From: Pseudomonadota bacterium
GTDB lineage: Bacteria > Pseudomonadota > Gammaproteobacteria > Burkholderiales > Ferrovaceae
Assembly (NCBI GenBank): GCA_021832305.1
Contig: JAKBLB010000006.1
Coordinates: 1 to 64,000 of the forward strand
Direction: 5' to 3'
DNA length: 64,000 nt
A model generated the notes under the pieces. It made no database searches, was not told the DNA's origin, and was given only the letters and a program-made list of their open reading frames with translations. The translations under genes were made by a program, and so were the position numbers. How positions within the stretch are numbered: position 1 is the first letter of the stretch; each line of letters begins with the position of its first letter. Below are positions 56,823 to 64,000 of this stretch, piece by piece.

Positions 56823-56921
56823 TGCGTGCCGTATGTCACGCCGGTCGAAATCGTCAAAGGTTGGGGGTTTGCGGGGTTACTGGCGGTGCGAGGGTATCTG
56901 GACCGTGCCCGGGGGATTTGA
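56823..56921 (+). pseudogene. Possible 3' remnant of the RES-toxin's antitoxin gene
   Basis: An open frame of about 32 codons (ends [22 protein letters not shown]) stops one base before the RES-domain start, where an antitoxin gene is normally found. It looks protein-like, but nothing upstream continues it: that DNA is the promoter and coding region of the opposite-strand antitoxin. It may be the surviving end of an antitoxin cut off by insertion of the MazE-type/PIN pair, or chance. Confidence 0.3.
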
Positions 56922-56922
56922 G

Positions 56923-57639
56923 GTGAACGCACTGTTCGACAGACTGCCGCTGGCTGACGTTCGTCAGGATGTCACCCGAAACATCGTCTCGCCACGCCAG
57001 TCTCAGGACATCTTTGACGATCTGACCGATGACCCTGCCGAATGGTTGTTGGCGCAGAAGGTGGAAGATGAGGTCAAGCCGCCATTGTACCGTTCCCGGT
57101 TGCCCATCATTCACCGACCGTTCGAGGATGCCGAGTGGTTCAATGCCATTGCCTGGCCTTTCAAGCATTGGCAGGCCAGCCGCTTTTCTGATGGTTCCTA
57201 CGGCGTTTGGTATGGATCGGATACGGTTGAAACTACGGTCTGCGAGTCGGCGTACCACTGGTATCGCGGGTTGCTCAGCGATGCAGGGTACGAGCGTGAG
57301 GCGGTGATCGTCGAGCGGAAGGTCTATCAGGTGGCTTGCAACGCGGCAGTGCTGGACTTTCGGCAAACGACGGCCGATTACCCCGAACTGTTGCATCCTG
57401 CAGAGTACGCATTTCCACATACGGTTGGTGCGCGTATTCATCGCGAGGGGCACCCGGGGTTGTTGATACAGTCCGTTCGTCGGCCGGAAGGTGAGAACGT
57501 GGCGGTGTTCCATCCCGGTGTGCTATCGAATCCCAGGTTGAATTGTCAGTTGACCTATCGCATCGAGGGCGACCGGATCAGGGTGGAAAAAAATCCCGGC
57601 ACGGTTTGGCTCAGCCTGGATGTGGCGAATTTTTCATGA
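56923..57639 (+). CDS. RES-domain NAD+ phosphorylase-type toxin
   Basis: The 238-aa protein has the RES fold: [12 protein letters not shown] with the conserved Arg near residue 48, [24 protein letters not shown] near 90 (Tyr and Glu of the active site, given in part), and a Ser-containing C-terminal part. RES toxins degrade NAD+ and usually sit with an Xre/MbcA-type antitoxin. None is intact here. I chose the GTG at 56923, where the family sequence begins; an ATG at 56833 would add 30 residues of non-coding character. Confidence 0.85.
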   Translation: MNALFDRLPLADVRQDVTRNIVSPRQSQDIFDDLTDDPAEWLLAQKVEDEVKPPLYRSRLPIIHRPFEDAEWFNAIAWPFKHWQASRFSDGSYGVWYGSDTVETTVCESAYHWYRGLLSDAGYEREAVIVERKVYQVACNAAVLDFRQTTADYPELLHPAEYAFPHTVGARIHREGHPGLLIQSVRRPEGENVAVFHPGVLSNPRLNCQLTYRIEGDRIRVEKNPGTVWLSLDVANFS

Positions 57640-57704
57640 CCCCGGTTTGAAAACGGTGAAAATTTTTCTTTCTGGTTTCGCCTGTTTCATGAGATAGTTT
57701 CCTC

Positions 57705-59027
57705 ATGCGCGACTTGCTGATCACCCTGATGGTTCTGTGGATACTGCCCAAGGCAGTGAAGCGTCCTGCCATCGGCATCATGGGGTGGGTCTGGATCAGT
57801 GTCATGAACCCCCATCGTTTGGCCTGGGGCTTCGCCTATGATTTTCCCTTTGCCATGCTCATGGCTGCCGCAACCCTGCTGGGGTTGGTGGTGACCAGGG
57901 ACAAACGACAGTTTCCCGTCACCCCGGCCACGGTTTCCCTGATTCTGTTCATTTTCTGGATGAATGTCTCTTCGCTCTTCGCCATCAACTTCGACCAGAT
58001 CTATGGTTCCTGGAGCAAGATCATGAAGGTTCTGTTCATGACGCTGGTGGCCATGTCCGTATTGAACACGAAACAACATATTCGCTGGCTGGTCTGGACC
58101 CTGGTGATTTCCCTGGGGTACTACGGGGTCAAAGGCGGAGCATTCACCCTGATGTCTGGGGGAGGGTACACGGTTTGGGGGCCTTCAGGGTCGTATATCG
58201 AGGAAAACAATTCCCTGGCGTTGGCGACGATCATGCTCATTCCCCTGTTACGCTACCTGCAACTCACGGAAGAAAACCCCTGGATTCGGCGGGGCATGGT
58301 GGTGGCCATGGGGCTCTGTGCGGTCTCCGCCATCGGGTCCTATTCCCGGGGGGCGCTCATAGCCATCGTGGCCATGAGTTTCTTTCTTTGGACCAAAAGT
58401 CCGCGCAAACTGCCCCTGGCGTTGCTCTTGATCGTCCTGATTCCCTTCGTGGTGATGTTCATGCCGCAAAAATGGGAAGACCGCATGCATACCATTCAAA
58501 CCTATCAACAGGATGCCTCGGCCATGGGGCGTATCAATGCGTGGGGCATGGCCTGGAACCTGGCGCTGGACCGACCCCTGGTGGGCGGAGGGTTTGAAAT
58601 CTATGACAAGGAGGTCTTTGCCCGCTATGCACCGGATCCAAAAAACGTGCACGCGGCCCACAGCATCTATTTCCAGATACTTGGGGAGCATGGGTTTGTG
58701 GGATTGTTTCTGTTCATGGCCATAGGGTTTTTTACCTGGCGCAGTGGCAGTTGGATCATTCGAGAAACGAAAGGCAAGCCCGACCTGCTCTGGGCCAACA
58801 ACCTGGCCAAGATGTTGCAGGTGAGCCAGATCGCCTATGCCACGGGGGGCGCATTCCTGAGTCTGGCCTATTTCGACTTGCCTTATTATGTCGTGGTCCT
58901 GATGGAAGTGACCAAACTGTACCTCAAGAACCAGCAGGAAGAAAATTCACGGGTGGTCTCTGCCCAGAGACCCGGCCCCCGAATGATTCGCCCATCGGAA
59001 TTGTCTGTGGTGCGGCGTGAGAGGTAA
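57705..59027 (+). CDS. O-glycosylation ligase, exosortase A system-associated (Wzy-like)
   Basis: Membrane protein of 440 aa with about ten helices and a large periplasmic loop. The pattern MRDLLITLMVLWILPKAVKRP at the start (given in part), PSGSYIEENNSLALATIMLIPLL near residue 161 (in part) and RPLVGGGFEIY near 288 match the O-antigen ligase/polymerase-like protein found in exosortase A loci. It probably joins or polymerises glycans in the periplasm. It overlaps the following acyltransferase gene by 11 bases. Confidence 0.9.
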   Translation: MRDLLITLMVLWILPKAVKRPAIGIMGWVWISVMNPHRLAWGFAYDFPFAMLMAAATLLGLVVTRDKRQFPVTPATVSLILFIFWMNVSSLFAINFDQIYGSWSKIMKVLFMTLVAMSVLNTKQHIRWLVWTLVISLGYYGVKGGAFTLMSGGGYTVWGPSGSYIEENNSLALATIMLIPLLRYLQLTEENPWIRRGMVVAMGLCAVSAIGSYSRGALIAIVAMSFFLWTKSPRKLPLALLLIVLIPFVVMFMPQKWEDRMHTIQTYQQDASAMGRINAWGMAWNLALDRPLVGGGFEIYDKEVFARYAPDPKNVHAAHSIYFQILGEHGFVGLFLFMAIGFFTWRSGSWIIRETKGKPDLLWANNLAKMLQVSQIAYATGGAFLSLAYFDLPYYVVVLMEVTKLYLKNQQEENSRVVSAQRPGPRMIRPSELSVVRRER

Positions 59028-60159
59028 TCCTCTGGTCGAATGGCTGAGGGTGCGTTTCGAATTGTCGCGCTCCGGCGAAGCACAGGGAAACAATCACCCC
59101 ATGGAAGGATTGCGGGGATTTGCCGTCCTGCTCGTTTTTATGGTGCACTACACAGGCATGACCCGACCGTGGTTGGGGACTGGCGCCTCTCTTCTGTACG
59201 TTTTTTCCGAAGCGCTCCATACCATCGGAAACGTGGGCGTGGACCTGTTTTTTGTATTGAGCGGGTACTTGATCTATGGGTCACTGATCGCCCGTCAGCA
59301 ACCTTTCCGGACTTTTATGTCGAGGAGAATCCAGAGAATCTATCCGACTTTCCTGACGGTATTTGCAATTTATCTCATTCTTTCCTGGTTTCTCCCGGCA
59401 GAAAGCAAATTGCCTGTCATGTTGTTCGACAAGGTCATTTATCTGGTCGAGAATCTGTTATTGCTTCCCGGTCTCTTCCCCATTCAGCCTTTGATTACCG
59501 TGGCTTGGTCGCTCAGTTATGAAATGGCTTATTACCTGATTTTGCCTTTATTGATGATCCTCTTGAATATGCGTATTCGGTCACCGGAATGGCGTTATGC
59601 TTTTCTTATCAATGCAGCCATCCTGATAGCCGTTTCCTGTGTATTCTCCGGGGGCCCCGTCCGTCTGATCATGTTCGTTGTGGGCATGCTCATCTTTGAG
59701 TCAAGAAAACTGGGTTACGATGGAAGACACGGTGATATCACGGGTTTTGCGGGGTTGGTGGTTGGATTGGGCTGTACGCTGATCCCTCTTGAGGGGAGTT
59801 GGGGCCTCCTCCTGAAGGAAGGCAGTTTGTTTCTGTCTTTCTGGTTGTTCTGCGGGGCTTGTTTCAGGGTGGGGACGGCCCTGTGGATACAAAAGGTTTT
59901 TTCTTGGACAGCTCTGCGCTGGTTAGGAAACATGAGTTATTCCTATTACCTTATCCACGGACTCGCGCTCAAGGCAGGGTTTCTCGGGTTGCTTGTGGTG
60001 TTTCACAAGGGAGAATATTCCCCTCCAGTACTCTACTGGTCCCTTTTTCCGCTTATGTTCCTTTTGACGTTATTTCCTGCAGCGGCCCTGTTTCTCATGG
60101 TGGAACGTCCTCTGTCGTTGAGTAAATCGATCCAACGTAGGCCGCTTTTCAATTCATGA
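59017..60159 (+). CDS. Acyltransferase 3 family membrane protein
   Basis: The 380-aa inner-membrane protein has about ten helices and the acyltransferase-3 signature: MEGLRGFAVLLVFMVHYTG near residue 29 (catalytic His in VHY), DLFFVLSGYLIYGSLI near 76 and SRRIQRIYPTF near 101. It O-acylates sugars of surface polysaccharides. It is coupled to the glycosylation ligase gene and so probably modifies the same polymer. Confidence 0.9.
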   Translation: MRGNPLVEWLRVRFELSRSGEAQGNNHPMEGLRGFAVLLVFMVHYTGMTRPWLGTGASLLYVFSEALHTIGNVGVDLFFVLSGYLIYGSLIARQQPFRTFMSRRIQRIYPTFLTVFAIYLILSWFLPAESKLPVMLFDKVIYLVENLLLLPGLFPIQPLITVAWSLSYEMAYYLILPLLMILLNMRIRSPEWRYAFLINAAILIAVSCVFSGGPVRLIMFVVGMLIFESRKLGYDGRHGDITGFAGLVVGLGCTLIPLEGSWGLLLKEGSLFLSFWLFCGACFRVGTALWIQKVFSWTALRWLGNMSYSYYLIHGLALKAGFLGLLVVFHKGEYSPPVLYWSLFPLMFLLTLFPAAALFLMVERPLSLSKSIQRRPLFNS

Positions 60160-60322
60160 CGGTGTCGGCATCGCACGGTATTCTCTCTCTGTCAGGGAAG
60201 CATAGTCGACGATCAATCCATCCATGCGTCTTCTGTTCGGGGTAGGTACGGATTACGCGACAGATTTTCCGACACAGTGGGAACTGGGCATGAGGCAGGA
60301 ATCGAGAAGGGTCGAGTGGTTT

Positions 60323-60964
60323 TTACTCATTTTTCCAGATCCCGGCTTTTTGCAACTTCTGGCGCAGTCCGGGTAAGGGAAATCCGCCATCATAGGCTTT
60401 ATGGGCATACTCCAGAGATTTGTCGTATTCCTTCATCTTGAAGTACAGCAGTCCCATGTTGTATTGCAGGTTGGGATTATCCGGCTCGATTTTTTCGGAC
60501 AACTGGTAGTTCTGTAACGCTTCCTGATCCTTGTCATGGTTGGCCAGATAAATGGCGTACAGCATGGGGGGGAGGGGGTCACTGGGCGCAAAATTCATGG
60601 CCCGCTGAAAATAGCAGTCTATGGAATATTCGGCTCCTGAGGGTTGCGGTGCGTGGTCTTTTTCGGCCAGTCGGGCCATGGCGTTGAGGGCCCGGGGATG
60701 ATTGGGGTAGGCGTTCAGCACATAGGACAGGTCACCGCCAATCGACGAAGTACTCCCATGTTGCAAGTTTTCCACGGCGGGAGTGAAGTGGCGCATTTCC
60801 ACCAGATACAGGATATGCCCCTTGTTGTCCGGGTCATTGTAATCCAGGGGAAAATTCCCCGGAGTGGTCTTGATGGCGGGGGGGCAGCCCAGGTCGGCAT
60901 AAGCGCTGTGAAGGGCACCGGACAGTAGAAAGGCAAGGATGACAGACCGCAATGCAGGACGCAT
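60323..60964 (-). CDS. Secreted TPR-repeat protein
   Basis: The 213-aa product begins with a signal peptide (MRPALRSVILAFLLSGALHSAYA) and has three to four tetratricopeptide repeats (HPRALNAMARLAEKD; LPPMLYAIYLANHDKDQEALQNYQ; NLQYNMGLLYFKMKEYDKSLEYAHKAY, each in part). It is exported and probably acts in periplasmic assembly, perhaps of the exosortase-linked polymer. The ATG at 60964 follows GAGGAA, 13 bases after the cysNC stop, so it may be co-transcribed with cysD-cysNC. Confidence 0.8.
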   Translation of the reverse strand: MRPALRSVILAFLLSGALHSAYADLGCPPAIKTTPGNFPLDYNDPDNKGHILYLVEMRHFTPAVENLQHGSTSSIGGDLSYVLNAYPNHPRALNAMARLAEKDHAPQPSGAEYSIDCYFQRAMNFAPSDPLPPMLYAIYLANHDKDQEALQNYQLSEKIEPDNPNLQYNMGLLYFKMKEYDKSLEYAHKAYDGGFPLPGLRQKLQKAGIWKNE

Positions 60965-60977
60965 GAAAATTCCTCGT

Positions 60978-62876
60978 TCAAGGATGATCATCAGATTTGG
61001 AGGGATGCTCCAGAAGGGCGAGGATTTTCTGGAGAACGGTGATCGATGAAGGTTGGGACCCATCGATGACGATCTGGGGGTGTTCCGGGGCTTCATAGGG
61101 ACTGTTGATGCCGGTCATGTTGGGTAATTGTCCGTTGCGGGCTTTTTGGTACAACCCTTTGGGGTCCCGTTGTTCGCACACTTCCAGGGGGGTGCTGACA
61201 TAGACCTCGATGAATTGCTCTGCGCCAATCAGATCACGGGCCATTTCCCGCTCGTTGCGGAAGGGCGAGATGAAGGCCGTCATCACGATCAGTCCGGCGT
61301 CGCACATCAGTTTGGCGACTTCGGCCACGCGCCGGATGTTCTCTACCCGATCGGCTTCCGTAAACCCCAGATCCTTGTTCAAGCCTTGGCGGATGTTGTC
61401 TCCATCCAGAATGTAAGTGCGTTTTCCCTGGGCATGAAGTTCCATTTCCAGGGTGTTTGCCAGCGTGGATTTGCCTGATCCGGACAGGCCGGTGAACCAG
61501 ATGACGCAGCCCTTGTGACCATTCATGCGTTCACGGTCGGCCTGGCGGAGGGTGAGGGATTGGCGATGCACATTCTGGGCGCGCCGCAAGGTATGACGGA
61601 TCATGCCGGCGGCGACTGTGGCATGGGTGAAACGGTCCACCAGAATGAAACCGCCCAGGGCTTTGGAATTTTCATAGTGGTCAAAGGCCAGGGGTTTGGA
61701 ACAGGCCAAGGTGCAGACACAGATGTCATTAAGAGCCAGATTGCGCGTGGCCTCATGGGACAAGGTGTTGATGTCCACCCGGTACTTGATTCCGGTCAGG
61801 GTGACCGTGGTCCATTGAGTGGCCAGTTTGAGGGCATAAGTCCGTCCTGCGTGTCCTGGTTCTTCTCCCATCCAGACCAGGGTGGCTTCGAAATGATCGG
61901 TGGTTTCCAATGGCTGATTTTGCGGGGAGAGGACATCGCCGCGCGAAATGTCGATTTCCTTGGCCAGGGTAAGGGTGAGGGCATCGCCGCAGACGGCCTC
62001 GGTGACCGGGCCACTGGGGGAGATGAGGGCGCTGACCTGGGCAGTTTGTCCGGAGGACGTGACGCGCAGGGTATCACCCACCCGCACCCGGCCCCGTTCG
62101 ACGGTGCCGCAGAAACCACGAAAATCCGAATGGGGGCGGTTGACCCATTGCACCGGAAAGATCAGCCCTCCCTCCCGTTCGGGCGGGACCGCGACGGTCT
62201 CGAGGTATTCGATCAGGGTCGGTCCCTGGTACCAGGGGGTGGCGTCTGACGGATGGGTGACATTGTCGCCTTTCAATGCGGATAGGGGAATGGCACAAAT
62301 ATCCGTGAAGTGCAGGTCATGCGCAAAGGTTTCGAAAGCGTCCCGAATCGAGTGAAAGACGGCACTCTGGAAGTGCATCCGGTCCATCTTGTTGACCGCC
62401 AGGACGACATGCCGGATGCCCATGAGGGAGGCCAGATAGGCATGCCGCCGGGTCTGGGTCAGCAGGCCCTGGCAGGCATCCACCAGCAGGATGGCGACCT
62501 GGGCGGTGGAGGCTCCTGTCACCATGTTGCGGGTGTACTGTTCGTGTCCCGGCGTATCCGCCACGATGAACTTGCGCCGCCGTGTGGAAAAGAATCGATA
62601 AGCCACATCGATGGTGATGCCCTGTTCGCGTTCGGCGGCCAGTCCATCCACGAGCAAGGCAAAATCGATGTCTTCGCCCTGCGTTCCATGCTTTTTTGAA
62701 TCGGCAGAGAGAGACGCCAGTTGATCGTCGAACAACTGTTTGGAATCCCACAGCAGGCGTCCGATCAGTGTACTCTTGCCATCGTCCACGCTGCCGCAGG
62801 TGATGAAGCGCAACAGATCCAACGATTGTTGACTATCCAAAAATTCTTCGGTTGAGAGGGGGACCGTGCTTTCCAT
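60978..62876 (-). CDS. cysNC: Fused ATP sulfurylase GTPase subunit / APS kinase (CysNC)
   Basis: Bifunctional protein of 632 aa. The N-terminal CysN GTPase has [14 protein letters not shown] near residue 28, [12 protein letters not shown] near 106 and NKMD near 161. The C-terminal APS kinase (from about 455) has [17 protein letters not shown] and the [21 protein letters not shown] motifs. With CysD it makes APS and then PAPS from sulfate. The start [12 protein letters not shown] overlaps the cysD stop by one base. Next to surface-polymer genes, PAPS may also feed sulfotransferases. Confidence 0.95.
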   Translation of the reverse strand: MESTVPLSTEEFLDSQQSLDLLRFITCGSVDDGKSTLIGRLLWDSKQLFDDQLASLSADSKKHGTQGEDIDFALLVDGLAAEREQGITIDVAYRFFSTRRRKFIVADTPGHEQYTRNMVTGASTAQVAILLVDACQGLLTQTRRHAYLASLMGIRHVVLAVNKMDRMHFQSAVFHSIRDAFETFAHDLHFTDICAIPLSALKGDNVTHPSDATPWYQGPTLIEYLETVAVPPEREGGLIFPVQWVNRPHSDFRGFCGTVERGRVRVGDTLRVTSSGQTAQVSALISPSGPVTEAVCGDALTLTLAKEIDISRGDVLSPQNQPLETTDHFEATLVWMGEEPGHAGRTYALKLATQWTTVTLTGIKYRVDINTLSHEATRNLALNDICVCTLACSKPLAFDHYENSKALGGFILVDRFTHATVAAGMIRHTLRRAQNVHRQSLTLRQADRERMNGHKGCVIWFTGLSGSGKSTLANTLEMELHAQGKRTYILDGDNIRQGLNKDLGFTEADRVENIRRVAEVAKLMCDAGLIVMTAFISPFRNEREMARDLIGAEQFIEVYVSTPLEVCEQRDPKGLYQKARNGQLPNMTGINSPYEAPEHPQIVIDGSQPSSITVLQKILALLEHPSKSDDHP

Positions 62877-63856
62877 CAGAAATATCCTTCCTGCTTTTTC
62901 TTTTCCATGCTGGCGGAGGTGTCGGAATCGATCATCCTTCCCTGACGTTCCGAACTGCGCGCATTGACCAATTCCAGAATGATGTCTTCCAGAGTTTCGG
63001 CTTCGGATTCCACGGCGCCGGTCAGGGGGTAGCAACCCAAGGTGCGAAAGCGTACCTTGCGTCCATGGATGGCTTCGTCCGGGCGCAATCGGCAGCGTTC
63101 GTCATCCACTAGCATGAGCGTGTCCTCCCGTTCTACCACAGGACGAATCTTTGAGAAGTAGAGGGGGACCACGGGGATATTTTCCTGATGGATGTATTGC
63201 CAGATGTCCAGTTCAGTCCAGTTGGACAGAGGAAATACGCGGATGCTCTCCCCCCGATGCTTGCGGGTATTGAACAGATGCCACAGTTCGGGACGCTGGT
63301 TCTTGGGGTCCCAGTGATGGGTGGCCGAACGAAAGGAGAAAATGCGTTCCTTGGCTCGCGACTTTTCTTCATCCCGTCTGGCGCCCCCAAAAATGACGTC
63401 AAACTTGTGCAGATCCAGGGCCTGTTTCAAACCTTCGGTCTTGGTGATGTGGGTATGCAGGGCAGATCCATGATCAAAGGGGTTGATGTTTTTTTCGAGG
63501 GCATCCGGATGGGTATAAACCAAAAGCTTCATGCCGGATTCGCGGGCCATGTAATCCCGAAATAGATACATCTCCTGAAATTTCCAGCGGGTATCCACAT
63601 GCAAAAGCGGGAAAGGGGGCGGGGCGGGATAAAACGCCTTGCGCGCCAGATGTAACATGACCCCGCTGTCCTTGCCGATGGAATACAGCATGACGGGATT
63701 TTCGGCTTCTGCCACGGCTTCCCGAAGGATATGGATGCTTTCGGCTTCCAGGTCATGCAGGAGTGGGTTGATGCGAGGGGTTGAACGGCGCGGACGTGTC
63801 TGTGGTTTCAGGTCGAGTACGGGCGGATAGGGCAACAGGTTCCATTCGGAGGCCAT
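62876..63856 (-). CDS. cysD: Sulfate adenylyltransferase subunit 2 (CysD)
   Basis: PP-loop ATP sulfurylase subunit: [40 protein letters not shown] (in parts), [16 protein letters not shown] and [21 protein letters not shown] are hallmarks. The Met at 63856 gives 326 aa, about 25 more than usual, with an extra Pro/Arg-rich N-terminus. The same frame stays open upstream to the window edge (63857-64000), so the gene may start beyond the window, or the start may differ. The C-terminus is complete. Confidence 0.92.
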   Translation of the reverse strand: MASEWNLLPYPPVLDLKPQTRPRRSTPRINPLLHDLEAESIHILREAVAEAENPVMLYSIGKDSGVMLHLARKAFYPAPPPFPLLHVDTRWKFQEMYLFRDYMARESGMKLLVYTHPDALEKNINPFDHGSALHTHITKTEGLKQALDLHKFDVIFGGARRDEEKSRAKERIFSFRSATHHWDPKNQRPELWHLFNTRKHRGESIRVFPLSNWTELDIWQYIHQENIPVVPLYFSKIRPVVEREDTLMLVDDERCRLRPDEAIHGRKVRFRTLGCYPLTGAVESEAETLEDIILELVNARSSERQGRMIDSDTSASMEKKKQEGYF

Positions 63857-64000
63857 CGTGCTCTGACGGCAAAGGGAAACCAGGGAGCCGTGGGGAAATA
63901 CCGTGAAAGGGCCATTCAAATGGGTCTTCAGTTCTTCCAGCACGAGCGCGAGATCCTCCGGGCGACAGGGGCCGGGCAAGGGAAACCACCATCGATTGCC

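Noticed and set aside
50344-60159. Exosortase (EpsH/XrtA) gene within the PEP-CTERM region
   Set aside because: No membrane protein with the exosortase Cys/Arg/His pattern was found; the two multi-pass proteins here are the glycosylation ligase and acyltransferase 3.
60224-60377. Plus-strand frame of about 50 codons between the acyltransferase and TPR genes
   Set aside because: No ribosome site, runs antisense into the TPR gene, no recognisable features; I see nothing else in the 163-base gap at 60160-60322.

Overview
The window is a chromosomal segment of a Gram-negative bacterium, most likely a betaproteobacterium of the Nitrosomonadales type. This is inferred from three things: the gene order (murJ, ribF-ileS-lspA-ispH, argD-argF-argG, xseB-ispA-dxs-folE2 beside a Rieske protein, rpsP-rimM-trmD-rplS-xerD-plsY), the exosortase A/PEP-CTERM genes, and the many c-di-GMP proteins. 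Coding density is high and no gene-free stretch exceeds 300 bases. Many neighbours overlap by the 4-base ATGA junction.

Region 1 (1-11.6 kb) is accessory: an FMN reductase, a CHAD protein, an orphan 7TM sensor kinase, a metallo-beta-lactamase-fold lipoprotein with a divergent LysR regulator, a decayed toxin beside an intact antitoxin, an AT-richer cassette (hisC, SMR transporter, EthD, tautomerase, SnoaL-like) and a paiB-like/phzF pair. It ends at an intact tRNA-Thr(CGU). A degenerate copy of the 3' half of such a tRNA lies at 4456-4496 in the same orientation, so about 7 kb may be an old tRNA-targeted island that has lost its integrase.

Region 2 (11.7-40.3 kb) is core housekeeping: MurJ, a TSUP exporter divergent from CysB, flavin and isoprenoid metabolism, Ile- and Gln-tRNA synthetases, a Fur-family regulator, ribosomal proteins S20, S16 and L19, arginine biosynthesis, the rsmI-yraN-diaA-dolP type cluster, heptose, CoA and biotin functions, FolE2, DXP and prenyl synthesis, XerD and PlsY.

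Region 3 (40.3-50.2 kb) is a block of signalling genes, all on the minus strand. Five tightly coupled genes encode an ODP-like (di-iron oxygen-binding) metallo-beta-lactamase-fold protein, a GGDEF-EAL protein, a protoglobin-PAS histidine kinase, a single-domain response regulator and a REC-PAS-GGDEF-EAL protein whose EAL site is degenerate. Just upstream is a GGDEF-globin-like-GAF-EAL protein. I read this as an oxygen-responsive phosphorelay and c-di-GMP module, and it is the most interesting system in the window.

Region 4 (50.3-64 kb) is an exosortase A/PEP-CTERM surface locus: TPR lipoprotein PrsT, exosortase-associated hydrolases 1 and 2, an acyl carrier protein, a PEP-CTERM target protein with a strong sigma-54 promoter match, an O-glycosylation ligase and an acyltransferase. 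It is interrupted by a MazE-type/PIN toxin-antitoxin pair and a RES-domain toxin. No exosortase gene lies in the window. The end carries a TPR protein and the sulfate-activation genes cysNC and cysD, which could supply PAPS for assimilation or for sulfation of surface polymers.
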